Shown: piece by piece, positions 24,264-32,337 of the stretch
How the letters are laid out: every line of letters starts with the position of its first letter
Position numbering within the stretch: position 1 is the first letter of the stretch
Source of the DNA: Prado023 sp964418695
GTDB taxonomy: Bacteria > Actinomycetota > Actinomycetes > S36-B12 > CAIYMF01
Reading direction: 5' to 3'
Assembly (NCBI GenBank): GCA_964418695.1
Contig: CAYQMN010000008.1
Span: 68,143-132,142 of the forward strand
Length of the DNA: 64,000 nt
Translations under genes and position numbers: made by a program
The notes under the pieces: model-generated
The model's input: the letters and a program-made list of their open reading frames with translations, nothing else
Told to the model about the DNA's origin: nothing
Databases searched by the model: none

Positions 24264-26266
24264 ACGATCAGCCGCCCGACCTGGAACACCAGCACCGCCG
24301 CGACGAACGCGAACCCGAGCTGCAGCACGACTCCGACGGCCGTCCAGCGGCCCCCGATCTGTCGGCGCTGGGTGGCCAGCGTGGCCACGCACGGGGTGTA
24401 CGCCAGGAGGAAGACCAGGAACGCCAGCGCGGCGGCCTGCGGGTGGCCGCCCGAGGCGACCGTGAAGTCGTGCAGCACGCTGGAGGACAGGTCCGCGCCC
24501 GCGGGGTAGGTCTGCGCCCAGGAGGAGATGACCGCCTCCTTGGCGACGAAGCCGACGATCAGGGCGCCGACCGCGTGCCACTCGGCGAACCCGGTGGGCG
24601 TGAACAGGACGGCCACCCCCTGCGCGATCCACGCGTAGAGGCTGTCGTCCACGGCGACGTCGCCCAGGCTCGCGCCCGATCCGGGGGCCGGGATGATGCC
24701 CATCGCCCAGACGACCGTGACCGTGGCCACGATGATCCCCGAGGCGGTCTGCAGGAATCCGCGCAGCCGCAGCCAGGTCGCCGAGCCGAGCACACGCAGG
24801 GTCGGTCGCTGGTAGGGCGGCAGGTCCAGGACGAGCGGCTCGGACTCGATCGTGCGGATCAGCGTCGAGCGCAGCAGCAGACCGCCCAGCACGACGAATA
24901 CGATGCTGGTCACGTACATCGCGAAGACCACGGTCCCGGCGTTGTTCGGGAAGAACGTGGCCGCCACCATCACGTACACCGTCAGGCGTGCCGTGCATGA
25001 CGTGAACGGCACGAGCAGGGCAGTGAGCAGGCGATGCCGGGCGTCGGGCAGCACGCGCACCGCGCTGATCGCCGGGACGTTGCAGCCGAAGCCGACGACC
25101 AGGGGCAGGAACGCGCGCCCGGGCAGGCCCAGTCGACCCATCAGCCGGTCGGTCACCACGGCCGCCCGAGCCATGTAGCCGGAGTCCTCCAGCAGAGCCA
25201 GCAGCACGAACATGATCGCCATGAGCGGCACGAACGTGAGCAGCATGCCGACTCCGGCGATCAGCCCGTCCACGACGAAGCCCTCGACCAGGGTGTCGCC
25301 GAGCCCGACGGCGCCGATCAGCGCGCCGGCCCCGTCCGTGACCGGGCCGCTGATGAGCTGGTCGAGCAGGTCCTGCAGGGGCGCCGCGACCCGCGTGGTC
25401 AGGGTGAACACCACCCACATGACCGCCAGGAAGATGGCCGGTCCGATGACCGGGGCGGTCACCCAGCGGTCCACGCGATCGGTGAGCAGCTCGCGGTGCT
25501 GGCCGTCGACCGAGCGCTCGGTGACCGCCCCGGCGGTGGCGGTGACCCAGTCGAAGAGGGCCTGGGCGTGCGCGAGGTCGGCGTCGTCGTCGAGCCCCTG
25601 AGCCAGCGTCGCGATCGGCACCGGAGGGCAGGCGGTGCAGTCCGGCGGACACTGCGAGCAGCAGCTGCGCTGCCCCCCGCCGATGCCCAGCGGGGCCGGC
25701 AGCGCAGCGTCGAGCGTGTCGGCCACGACCTGGGCCAGCGTGCGGACCTCCCGGCGGCGGGGATCCAGGCTCACCACCGGCACACCCAGGCGGCGGGACA
25801 GCTCGTCGGCGTCGATGCGCATGTGACGGATCCGCGCGATGTCGGTCATCGTCAGCACGACCACCATCCGCACCGGCAGCTCGCGCACGTGCGCGGCCAG
25901 CACCAGGGCCCGGCTCAGGTGCGCCGCGTCGCAGCAGGCGACGACGACGTCCACGGAGGTCGAGCCGCGCAGAAGGTCCGCGGTGAGCTGCTCGTCCGGG
26001 GACATGGGCGTCAGCGAGTACGCCCCGGGCAGGTCCGCCAGCGCGACGTCGCCGCCCACTGCGGCGAAGGCCGGATCGGTCCAGGTCCCCGCCCCGACCT
26101 CGACGGTCGTGCCGGGGTAGTTGCCCACCGCCCGGCCCGCGCCGGTGAGGGCGTTGAAGAGGGTGGACTTGCCGGAGTTCGGGCTGCCGACGAGGGCGAC
26201 CGTGCGGGCTCCCTGCCGGGCCGGCCGGCCGACGGCCTCGTGGCAGGAGGCGGCGACCGCGGTCAT
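24260..26266 (-). CDS. feoB: Ferrous iron transporter FeoB
   Basis: The 668-residue inner-membrane Fe(II) importer has an N-terminal G domain: G1 GSPNSGKST, GNYPGTTVEV, G3 DLPGAYSL, and a G4 region reading LTMTD where NxxD is canonical. Gate motifs and two core TM halves follow (VGFGCNVPAISAVR; FTSCTARL). Between the G domain and the membrane part is an unusual cysteine-rich linker, SCCSQCPPDCTACPP, near residues 199-214. It is middle gene of feoABC with 4-nt overlaps on both sides, and is likely iron-regulated from upstream of feoA. Confidence 0.95.
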   Translation of the reverse strand: MTAVAASCHEAVGRPARQGARTVALVGSPNSGKSTLFNALTGAGRAVGNYPGTTVEVGAGTWTDPAFAAVGGDVALADLPGAYSLTPMSPDEQLTADLLRGSTSVDVVVACCDAAHLSRALVLAAHVRELPVRMVVVLTMTDIARIRHMRIDADELSRRLGVPVVSLDPRRREVRTLAQVVADTLDAALPAPLGIGGGQRSCCSQCPPDCTACPPVPIATLAQGLDDDADLAHAQALFDWVTATAGAVTERSVDGQHRELLTDRVDRWVTAPVIGPAIFLAVMWVVFTLTTRVAAPLQDLLDQLISGPVTDGAGALIGAVGLGDTLVEGFVVDGLIAGVGMLLTFVPLMAIMFVLLALLEDSGYMARAAVVTDRLMGRLGLPGRAFLPLVVGFGCNVPAISAVRVLPDARHRLLTALLVPFTSCTARLTVYVMVAATFFPNNAGTVVFAMYVTSIVFVVLGGLLLRSTLIRTIESEPLVLDLPPYQRPTLRVLGSATWLRLRGFLQTASGIIVATVTVVWAMGIIPAPGSGASLGDVAVDDSLYAWIAQGVAVLFTPTGFAEWHAVGALIVGFVAKEAVISSWAQTYPAGADLSSSVLHDFTVASGGHPQAAALAFLVFLLAYTPCVATLATQRRQIGGRWTAVGVVLQLGFAFVAAVLVFQVGRLIV

Positions 26267-26661
26267 TGCTGGGCCTGGCTCGTGTGGGGTTGGGCGGGCG
26301 ACTCGGGCGGGGGCGTCAGGTCGGACGCCAGCGCCTCGTGAGTCGGGTCGTCAGTCGGGATCGTCGCGGCGGGCTGCGCGGCAGAGGTGGAGGTCGCGTC
26401 GGTCGGGGATGGCGTGGTCGTGCGGATCGTCGCGAGCAGCTGCCGGGACACCGCGATGCGGGCGTCGTCGACCTCCAGGATCGCGCCACCGCCCGTCGTC
26501 CGGTTGCGGATCACCACCAGGGCGCCTTCGCGCACCCCCAGCTCGGCAAGTCGTCGTCGGATCCGCGGGGAGGTCGGGACCGCTCCGGCCACCCGTTGAG
26601 GCACCCCAGGCGCGACCGAAGCGAGAGTGCCGATGGTTCTGGACGATGCGTGCCGGATCAT
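26263..26661 (-). CDS. feoA: FeoA-domain protein
   Basis: The protein has about 132 residues. Residues about 20-80 form the SH3-like FeoA domain (RRRLAELGVREGALVVIRNR, GAILEVDDARIAVSRQLLATI). A 50-residue Pro/Thr-rich tail follows, unusual for FeoA. ATG 26661 fits the domain and leaves room for an iron box; an in-frame start at 26706 would add 15 residues. It overlaps feoB by 4 nt. FeoA assists FeoB in ferrous iron uptake. Confidence 0.85.
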   Translation of the reverse strand: MIRHASSRTIGTLASVAPGVPQRVAGAVPTSPRIRRRLAELGVREGALVVIRNRTTGGGAILEVDDARIAVSRQLLATIRTTTPSPTDATSTSAAQPAATIPTDDPTHEALASDLTPPPESPAQPHTSQAQQ

Positions 26662-26680
26662 GTCGAAGCCTTGCAGCGTG

Positions 26681-26699
26681 GCTGGTAAGGGTACCCATA
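26681..26699. promoter_or_regulatory. Possible IdeR/DtxR-like iron box upstream of feoA
   Basis: On the minus strand the core GGGTACCCTTACC (plus-strand 26684-26696) matches about 9 of 13 positions of the central IdeR consensus GGTTAGGCTAACC. It lies about 20 nt before ATG 26661. The match is partial, and the site is expected mainly from context. Confidence 0.3.
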
Positions 26700-27336
26700 G
26701 TGACACCGAACCCAGCAGGTCACCAAAGCCGCGCGTGACGCTCGGACGCAGGTGGGGGCCGCCGTGGTGGAGGCCTTCCTCAGTCGGGGTGGCTCGTCGC
26801 TGAACCGCATGGTCACGCCCCTGCGCTCAACCCGCCAGCGCGGCACCGTGCTTGGCCCAGTGGCCAAGGTTCGCGCCTTCGTCAGCGCGCAAGAGCTGCG
26901 GCCTCAGCCACTCACTGGAGATCTTCGGAGTCTGCCCGCACTGCGCAGACGCCTGATCGCTCGCTCGGGGCCAGAGTCGCAGGGCCCGACCGGCAGGGTG
27001 GTTGCGCGTGCGGTCCACGGGACTCGCGCCTGTCCTCGTGGGCGGTGTCGGACCCGATCAGTGCTGTTGACGGCCACGGGCTGGATCCCCACACCGGTGC
27101 GTATCTGGGAGAGGAGCGGGTCCTGATCGCGCCCACTGACTGGTTCGCCTTCCAGCCACCTGCGGTGGTCTCGTTCACCGCCCTGGTGCACTCGGAGCGC
27201 ATAGCAAGCCAACGACCGACGCACCCGTGACCCGAGGGAGCCGGTGAGGACAGCATGAATGCATGGCTCGCCGGTCCTCGACAAGCTCACCGACGTGTGG
27301 TCACCTCACGCTCGCACGTGGGCGCCGAGCGTTCGG
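26700..27336. other. Long gap between feoA and the acyltransferase gene
   Basis: I cannot recognise a gene in about 640 nt. A 61-codon frame at 27045-27230 (containing DPHTGAYLGEERVLIAPTDW) looks protein-like but matches no family I know and has no ribosome site. It may be a remnant. Confidence 0.3.
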
Positions 27337-28119
27337 CTACCCCAGGATCGGGCGTCGGTGCTCGGTCATCTCGTCCATCGCCTGCTGCATGGCGGCTTGG
27401 ATGCGCAGCGCGAAGGTGGCGTCGTCCTCGTCGGGCTCGGGGCGCACGGCCTCCAGGACGGTGGTGTCCAGCTTGGTCGGCAGCGGGATGTAGGGCAGGA
27501 GTCCGGTCAGGCCCACCGAGATGCCCCAGGGGATCGAGATCGAGACGGGGGCGACGTTGTAGCGGAAGATCTCGGGCAGGCGCAGGGCTTCGGCGATGCG
27601 AGCACCGTCGGTCGCCACGAACAGGGATTCGCCAGCGCCCGCCGTGACGATCGGCAGCACGGGGACATCAGCCTCCCGGGCGAGCTTGGCGAAGCCGGAT
27701 CGGCCGTAGAAGTTGACCGTGTTGCGGTCCTTCCAGGCCTTGCCCGCCTCCTTGTCGCCACCGGGGAAGACCACGACGTCGCACCCGTCGGCCAGCGCCG
27801 ACAGCGCCGTCTCGCGGCCCGCGGGCCGGCCACCGAACGCCTCCACGATCACGCCCAGCTGGAAGGTCCACGCCATCTGATGCACGAGCACGATGTGCTC
27901 GCGGGTCTGGTTCATCCGGTCCAGGGTGGCCATGGTGGCCAGGACGTTCAGGTCGGTGAGGGTGCCGAAGCCGTGGTTGGCCACGATGAGGCACGGGGTG
28001 TCGGGGATCTCGGTCTTGGCGTGGATCTCCAGCCCGTTGTACACGTCGACGAACGTTCGGCTCGCCCGACGGACCAGACCTGCAACGGCGGTTCGCTTGC
28101 TGGGGTCGTCGTCGCTCAC
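27337..28119 (-). CDS. Lysophospholipid acyltransferase-family protein (PlsC-like)
   Basis: The 260-residue protein has the acyltransferase layout: IVANHGFGTLTDLNVLATM (histidine box, a spaced H...D variant of HX4D), VVVFPGGDKEAGKAWKDRNT (motif III-like PGGxxEA), YGRSGFAKLAREADVPVLPI and a C-terminal amphipathic tail. It would transfer an acyl chain to a lysolipid or related acceptor at the membrane. GTG 28119 is preceded by GAGGAG. A divergent TetR gene starts 91 nt away and probably controls it. Confidence 0.82.
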   Translation of the reverse strand: MSDDDPSKRTAVAGLVRRASRTFVDVYNGLEIHAKTEIPDTPCLIVANHGFGTLTDLNVLATMATLDRMNQTREHIVLVHQMAWTFQLGVIVEAFGGRPAGRETALSALADGCDVVVFPGGDKEAGKAWKDRNTVNFYGRSGFAKLAREADVPVLPIVTAGAGESLFVATDGARIAEALRLPEIFRYNVAPVSISIPWGISVGLTGLLPYIPLPTKLDTTVLEAVRPEPDEDDATFALRIQAAMQQAMDEMTEHRRPILG

Positions 28120-28209
28120 GTTCGGCTCCTCGGGTGATGAAACGATCAGAGATGTGATGTCCTTGGCTGTCGCGTCGTAGGGTCCCAGCGTATGCAGAGG
28201 AGGTCGGCG

Positions 28210-28878
28210 ATGACGGCGGTGGAGAAGGTCACCGGCCAGACAATCCCCGAGCGGTCCGACCGGGTGGCGCGGCGCAAGGCGCGGACTCGGGGCGCGCTGG
28301 TCGCGGCGGCGCAGTCGCTGCTGGCGCAGGGTCGCACGCACGTGAGCATCCAGGAGATCACCGACACCGCCGACGTCGGCTTCGGCTCGTTCTACAACCA
28401 CTTCGCGTCCAAGGAGGAGCTGTTCGGTGAGGCGGTGCACGCCTCCCTGGAGTCCTACGCGGCCCTGCTCACCGTGGCTCGTGCGGGCATCGACGACCCG
28501 GCCGAGGCGTTCGCCGTGAGCTTCCGGCTGACCGGGCGGCTGCGCCCCCAGGTGCCCGAGCAGGTGCGCATCCTGCTGAACTCGGGGACCAGCGTGCTCG
28601 TGCGCGACGAGAGCCTGGCCGTGATGGCGCGGGCCGACATGGCCGCCGCGATCGCCACCGGCCGCTTCGACGGCGAGGACCCGGACCTGGCGCTGATGCT
28701 GGTCGGCGGGGCGCTGCTGGGCATGCTGCAGATGCTCGAGTCCCGCCCGGACGTCGACGACGCGCAGGTCTCCGACGAGTTCGCCGAGCGCCTCCTGCGC
28801 GGGCTCGGCCTGCCCGCCGACGAGGCGCGCGAGGTGTGCGCGCGACCGCTTCCGCAGATGCCCAGCCTGGGCGGCTAG
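28210..28878 (+). CDS. TetR-family transcriptional regulator
   Basis: The 222-residue protein has an N-terminal TetR HTH (LVAAAQSLLAQGRTHVSIQE then ITDTADVGFGSFYNHFASKEELF), followed by an all-helical ligand domain. GAGGAGG 7 nt before ATG 28210 makes this the start rather than the upstream ATG 28192. It is divergent from the acyltransferase, its most likely target. Confidence 0.88.
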   Translation: MTAVEKVTGQTIPERSDRVARRKARTRGALVAAAQSLLAQGRTHVSIQEITDTADVGFGSFYNHFASKEELFGEAVHASLESYAALLTVARAGIDDPAEAFAVSFRLTGRLRPQVPEQVRILLNSGTSVLVRDESLAVMARADMAAAIATGRFDGEDPDLALMLVGGALLGMLQMLESRPDVDDAQVSDEFAERLLRGLGLPADEAREVCARPLPQMPSLGG

Positions 28879-28992
28879 CCGCTCGGCTAGCCGCGAGCGA
28901 CCACATGGGTCATGCCGCCGCAGACGGACGCGGATTCGCGAAGGCGCCCGGCTTCTCTTGCCGACCACGCTCAAAGCGCCACAATTGTGGCC

Positions 28993-29259
28993 ATGGGTAT
29001 CCAGTCCTTGCGGGAGGTCCGCGACCACTTCAGCGACGTCGTCGACCGAGTCGAGCGTGAGCACGAGAGGGTCACCGTGACGCGCCACGGGCACGCCGCA
29101 GCGGTGATCCTCAGCCCCGAGGACCTGGCCCAGCTGGAGGAGACCCTCGACGTGCTGTCCGACCCCGATGCCCTGGCCGACATCCGGGAAGCGGATGCCG
29201 CCTACCGCAGCGGTGATGTGGTCCGCGGCGCGGACGCCGTGCGTGCGTTGCGCCCGTGA
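28993..29259 (+). CDS. Phd/YefM-family antitoxin
   Basis: The 88-residue protein begins MGIQSLREVRDHFSDVVDRV, with TVTRHGHAAAVILSPEDLAQ giving the Phd/YefM DNA-binding fold. The C-terminal half (LADIREADAAYRSGDVV) is the toxin-neutralising tail. It overlaps the RelE toxin start by 4 nt (GTGA). Such antitoxins autorepress their own promoter together with the toxin. Confidence 0.88.
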   Translation: MGIQSLREVRDHFSDVVDRVEREHERVTVTRHGHAAAVILSPEDLAQLEETLDVLSDPDALADIREADAAYRSGDVVRGADAVRALRP

Positions 29260-29537
29260 CCCGCACGGGCCCCTACGAGTTGGTCGTCACCCCCCCAGCC
29301 GCCCGAGCGATCGGCTCGGGGCTTCCCGAAGCCGTCGCCGCAGCCGTCATCCCATTCCTCACCGGGGCGCGCATCGGCGATCCCCGGCGCGTGGGCAGGC
29401 CCCTGCGCGGGGACCTGACTGGCATCCATTCCGCACGCCGGGGCACCTACCGGGTGCTGTACCGGATCAATGACACCGCCCGCGAGGTCATCGTGCTCCG
29501 CATCGACCACCGCCGCGACGCCTACCGACCCCACTGA
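29256..29537 (+). CDS. RelE/ParE-superfamily toxin
   Basis: The 93-residue protein matches RelE: YELVVTPPAARAIGSGLPEA, then GRPLRGDLTGIHSARRGTYR and VLYRINDTAREVIVLRIDHRRDAY. Basic residues and the C-terminal HRRDAY are typical of the active RelE ribonuclease group. GTG 29256 overlaps the antitoxin stop. The pair appears intact, unlike the other toxin-antitoxin traces in this window. Confidence 0.88.
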   Translation: MTRTGPYELVVTPPAARAIGSGLPEAVAAAVIPFLTGARIGDPRRVGRPLRGDLTGIHSARRGTYRVLYRINDTAREVIVLRIDHRRDAYRPH

Positions 29538-29703
29538 TGAGCGGTGACTCCTTCGCCGCACCAGCGTCGCCACCACCCCCTACCACCCCCTGCCGTCCCT
29601 GGTCGCCGCGGCAGCGAGGTCGGGCGGCTGCGCCTCCGGTCACCTGGACCAGCTCGTCGAGCGCAGCGAGCAGAGCCGGCCGCGGGTGCCGCTCTTCATC
29701 GCG

Positions 29704-30060
29704 TCAGGGCGTGGCGAAGTGGAGCTCGAGATCGGCGCGGATCTGCGCGTGCCGCAGCAGAAAAGCTCGCTCATCGAAGCGCTTGCGGCGCAGCCAAGCG
29801 GTGACCTCGTCGTTGCACTTGCTCGTGTTGCAGGACCGGCACGCAGGGACGACGTTGCCGAGGGTGTACCGGCCGCCGCGGGAGATGGGCAGCACGCAGT
29901 CACGTTGGAGCGGTGAGCCTGCAGCTCCGCAATAGGCGCACCCTCCCCACGCCGCCCGCAACGCCGTCCACTGGGCGTCGGTCAGGTCGTGGGCGACGCG
30001 CGCCATGCGACGCTTGCGGCGTCGGACCGCCCGGACCTTGCGACTCCCGCCCACCGCCAT
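29704..30060 (-). CDS. HNH endonuclease
   Basis: The 118-residue protein has a basic N-terminus (GSRKVRAVRRRKRRM) followed by the HNH fold: WGGCAYCGAAGSPLQRDCVL, SRGGRYTLGNVVPACRSCNT, with two CxxC zinc knuckle pairs and the asparagine of NVVPAC. In this actinobacterial subfamily the first histidine is replaced, as seen here in RDCVLPISRGG. It stands alone beside the toxin-antitoxin pair. No methylase or phage terminase neighbours it, so its target is unknown. Confidence 0.8.
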   Translation of the reverse strand: MAVGGSRKVRAVRRRKRRMARVAHDLTDAQWTALRAAWGGCAYCGAAGSPLQRDCVLPISRGGRYTLGNVVPACRSCNTSKCNDEVTAWLRRKRFDERAFLLRHAQIRADLELHFATP

Positions 30061-30295
30061 GCGGGCAGCGTAGGCGCGCCGCCGGCACTTCCCCTGGACG
30101 CTACGGCCCGGGGCCCCCAGGGCCTCGGGTCTCGCGCCCCATCGCCGCGATCGACCTTGCTCGGCGGCCGTGAGCTCTGGCATAGGGGGGCACAGCCTTG
30201 GCTGCCAAGGGGTGAGGAGCGACGCTTCCGCCGCTCCTCTTGACGATGGAACCGTCATGGTTGAGGATTTCATCATCTACAGGGATGGAGTCCCC

Positions 30296-31186
30296 ATGGC
30301 GAGTGCGCAGAGCGAGTTGCGGGTCCAGGTCAGGGAACGGATGGTGCCGGTCGGCGGGCGCGAGATCTTCCTGGCGGAGGCGGGGTCCGGGACCCCGGTG
30401 CTGCTGCTGCACGGCGGGGGGCCGGGGGCCAGCGGGCTGCCCAGCTTCACCCGCAACGTCGACGACCTCGTCGAGGCTGGGTTCCGGGTGCTCGTCCCGG
30501 ACATGCCGGGGTACGGGCGCTCCACGAAGGGCGTGGACCAGCGCGACCCGTTCGGCGACCTGGCGCTCGCGGTGCGGGGCCTGCTCGACGCGTTGGACCT
30601 GGAGCGGGCGCACCTGGTCGGCAACTCGTACGGCGGTGCCGCCGCGCTGCGCCTGGCGCTGGACCGGCCCGACCGGGTGGACCGGATGGTGCTCATGGGA
30701 CCTGGCGGCATCAGCACGACCCGCGGGCTGCCCGCGGAGGGCCTGAACCGCTTGCTCGGCTACTACGGCGGGGACGGGCCGTCGCGGGAGAAGGTGGAGG
30801 ACTTCGTCCGCAACTACCTGGTGGCGCCCGGCACCGAGGTGCCCGACTCCCTGATCGACGCGCGCTACGAGGCCAGCATCGATCCGGAGGTGATCGCCGA
30901 CCCGCCGCTGCGCCGGCCGTCGGGGCCCGGCGCCCTGCGCACGCTGATGCGCATGGATCTCTCCCGCGATCGGCGGCTCTCCACCTGCCAGGTCCCCACC
31001 CTGGTGCTGTGGGGCGCCGAGGACCGGGTCAACAAGCCCTCCGGCGGGCACCTGCTCGCGCAGAGGATGCCTCGGGCCGATCTGTACCTGGCCGCCGGCG
31101 TCGGCCACTGGGTGCAGTACGAGGCGCCCGCGCTGTTCGCCCGGCTGGTCGTCGGGTTCCTCGAAGACTGGGGGGCGCGCGCATGA
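30296..31186 (+). CDS. Alpha/beta hydrolase, meta-cleavage product hydrolase (MhpC/BphD-like)
   Basis: The 296-residue hydrolase has the oxyanion motif LLLHGGGPGASGLPSFTRNV, the nucleophile Ser in LVGNSYGGAAAL, the Asp in WGAEDRVN and the His in AGVGHWVQYEAP. HGGGPGA is diagnostic of C-C bond hydrolases that cleave ring-fission products such as 2-hydroxy-6-oxo-dienoates. GGAG 5 nt before ATG 30296 sets the start; ATG 30257 is in frame but poorer. It is the first gene of a seven-gene operon and ends in a 4-nt overlap with the dioxygenase. Confidence 0.88.
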   Translation: MASAQSELRVQVRERMVPVGGREIFLAEAGSGTPVLLLHGGGPGASGLPSFTRNVDDLVEAGFRVLVPDMPGYGRSTKGVDQRDPFGDLALAVRGLLDALDLERAHLVGNSYGGAAALRLALDRPDRVDRMVLMGPGGISTTRGLPAEGLNRLLGYYGGDGPSREKVEDFVRNYLVAPGTEVPDSLIDARYEASIDPEVIADPPLRRPSGPGALRTLMRMDLSRDRRLSTCQVPTLVLWGAEDRVNKPSGGHLLAQRMPRADLYLAAGVGHWVQYEAPALFARLVVGFLEDWGARA

Positions 31187-32337
31187 CCGACACCGTGCTC
31201 GCCACCGACACCGTGCTCGCCACCGACACCGTGCACGCGGTCGCCGGGTCAGTCGCCGGGCCGCCCGCCACTCCGGGCGGACGCGAGGCTCAGCCCGTGA
31301 GACGGCCCGTGCTGACCCGCCCGGGCGGTGGGTCGGACGTCTTCGGGTCGGTGCATCTGGGCTACGTGGTGGTCGAGTCGGCCAGGTTCACCGACTGGCA
31401 CCGATTCGGGGCCGACGCGGTCGGGCTGCACGTCGACCGGCTCTCCCGCGACGCGATGCGGTTCCGCTTGGACGACCACGCCTGCCGGTTCCTGATCCAG
31501 CGCGGCCCGGCCGAGGACCTGGTCGGCGCCGGCTGGCAGGTCGACGACCACGAGACGTTCGAGGAGATCCTGGCCCGCGTCGTCGATCGGGGGCTGCCGG
31601 TCACGGAGGGCACCGCGGAGCAGTGCGCGCTGCGCGGCGTCGAGCGGCTGTGGCGCTTTCCCGGCCCGAAGGGGATCGCGACCGAGCTGTTCACCCGGCC
31701 GCTCACGACCGTCGCGCCGCTGCGCATGCTCAACGAGGCGTTCGTGACCGACGACCCGGACAGCGGCCTGGGGATGGGCCACCTGGCGATCACCACCAAG
31801 GACCCGCACGGGCTGCAGCGCTACTACGACACCGTGTTCGACGCGCGGATCAGCGACTACATCGACGAGCGGGTCTCCGGGCTGATGCTCAAGATCCGCT
31901 TCCTGCGCACCGACGGCCGGCACCACTCGGTGGCGATCGCCAACGTCAACGGCCTGCCGATGGATCCGATCCGCACCTCGATCCAGCACATGAACATCCA
32001 GGTCGCGACGCTGGAGGACATGCTGGCCAGCTACGAGCGCGTGGTCCATCAGGGGTTCGCGATGGTGTGGAGCGTCGGTCAGCACACCAACGACCGCGAG
32101 CTGTCGTACTACGCGAGGACCCCGTCGGGATTCGAGCTGGAGGTGGGCTGGAACCCGATCGTCGTCACCCCGGAGCTGGAGTCGACCTGGGAGCCCAGCA
32201 CCTACCAGGGCATCTCGATCTGGGGTCACACCCCGGTCGGGGAGACCGTGGTGACCAAGCTGGCCCAGTTCCGCCACGCGATGCGCTCGCTGCGCGAGCA
32301 GGACACCGTGCCCTCGATGAGCCAGGGCCCCCGGTGA
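31183..32337 (+). CDS. Type I extradiol ring-cleavage dioxygenase (BphC/HsaC family)
   Basis: The 384-residue two-domain vicinal-oxygen-chelate enzyme has iron ligands His200 (GMGHLAITT), His269 (SIQHMNIQV) and Glu320 (FELEVGWN), so it is predicted active on a catechol. The first 60 residues are extra and begin with a tandem repeat, TDTVLATDTVLATDTVHA, encoded by an 18-bp duplication. It replaces the unrelated LigB-type MhpB found in enteric mhp operons. ATG 31183 overlaps the hydrolase stop, and its own stop overlaps the monooxygenase GTG. Confidence 0.9.
   Translation: MTDTVLATDTVLATDTVHAVAGSVAGPPATPGGREAQPVRRPVLTRPGGGSDVFGSVHLGYVVVESARFTDWHRFGADAVGLHVDRLSRDAMRFRLDDHACRFLIQRGPAEDLVGAGWQVDDHETFEEILARVVDRGLPVTEGTAEQCALRGVERLWRFPGPKGIATELFTRPLTTVAPLRMLNEAFVTDDPDSGLGMGHLAITTKDPHGLQRYYDTVFDARISDYIDERVSGLMLKIRFLRTDGRHHSVAIANVNGLPMDPIRTSIQHMNIQVATLEDMLASYERVVHQGFAMVWSVGQHTNDRELSYYARTPSGFELEVGWNPIVVTPELESTWEPSTYQGISIWGHTPVGETVVTKLAQFRHAMRSLREQDTVPSMSQGPR

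Noticed and set aside
26827..27018. Leftward 63-codon frame upstream of feoA
   Set aside because: No ribosome site, no recognised family and codon use like random GC-rich DNA.
27337..29094. A 585-residue leftward protein through the TetR gene
   Set aside because: The acyltransferase has a good start at 28119; the upstream part is antisense to the TetR gene and low-complexity.
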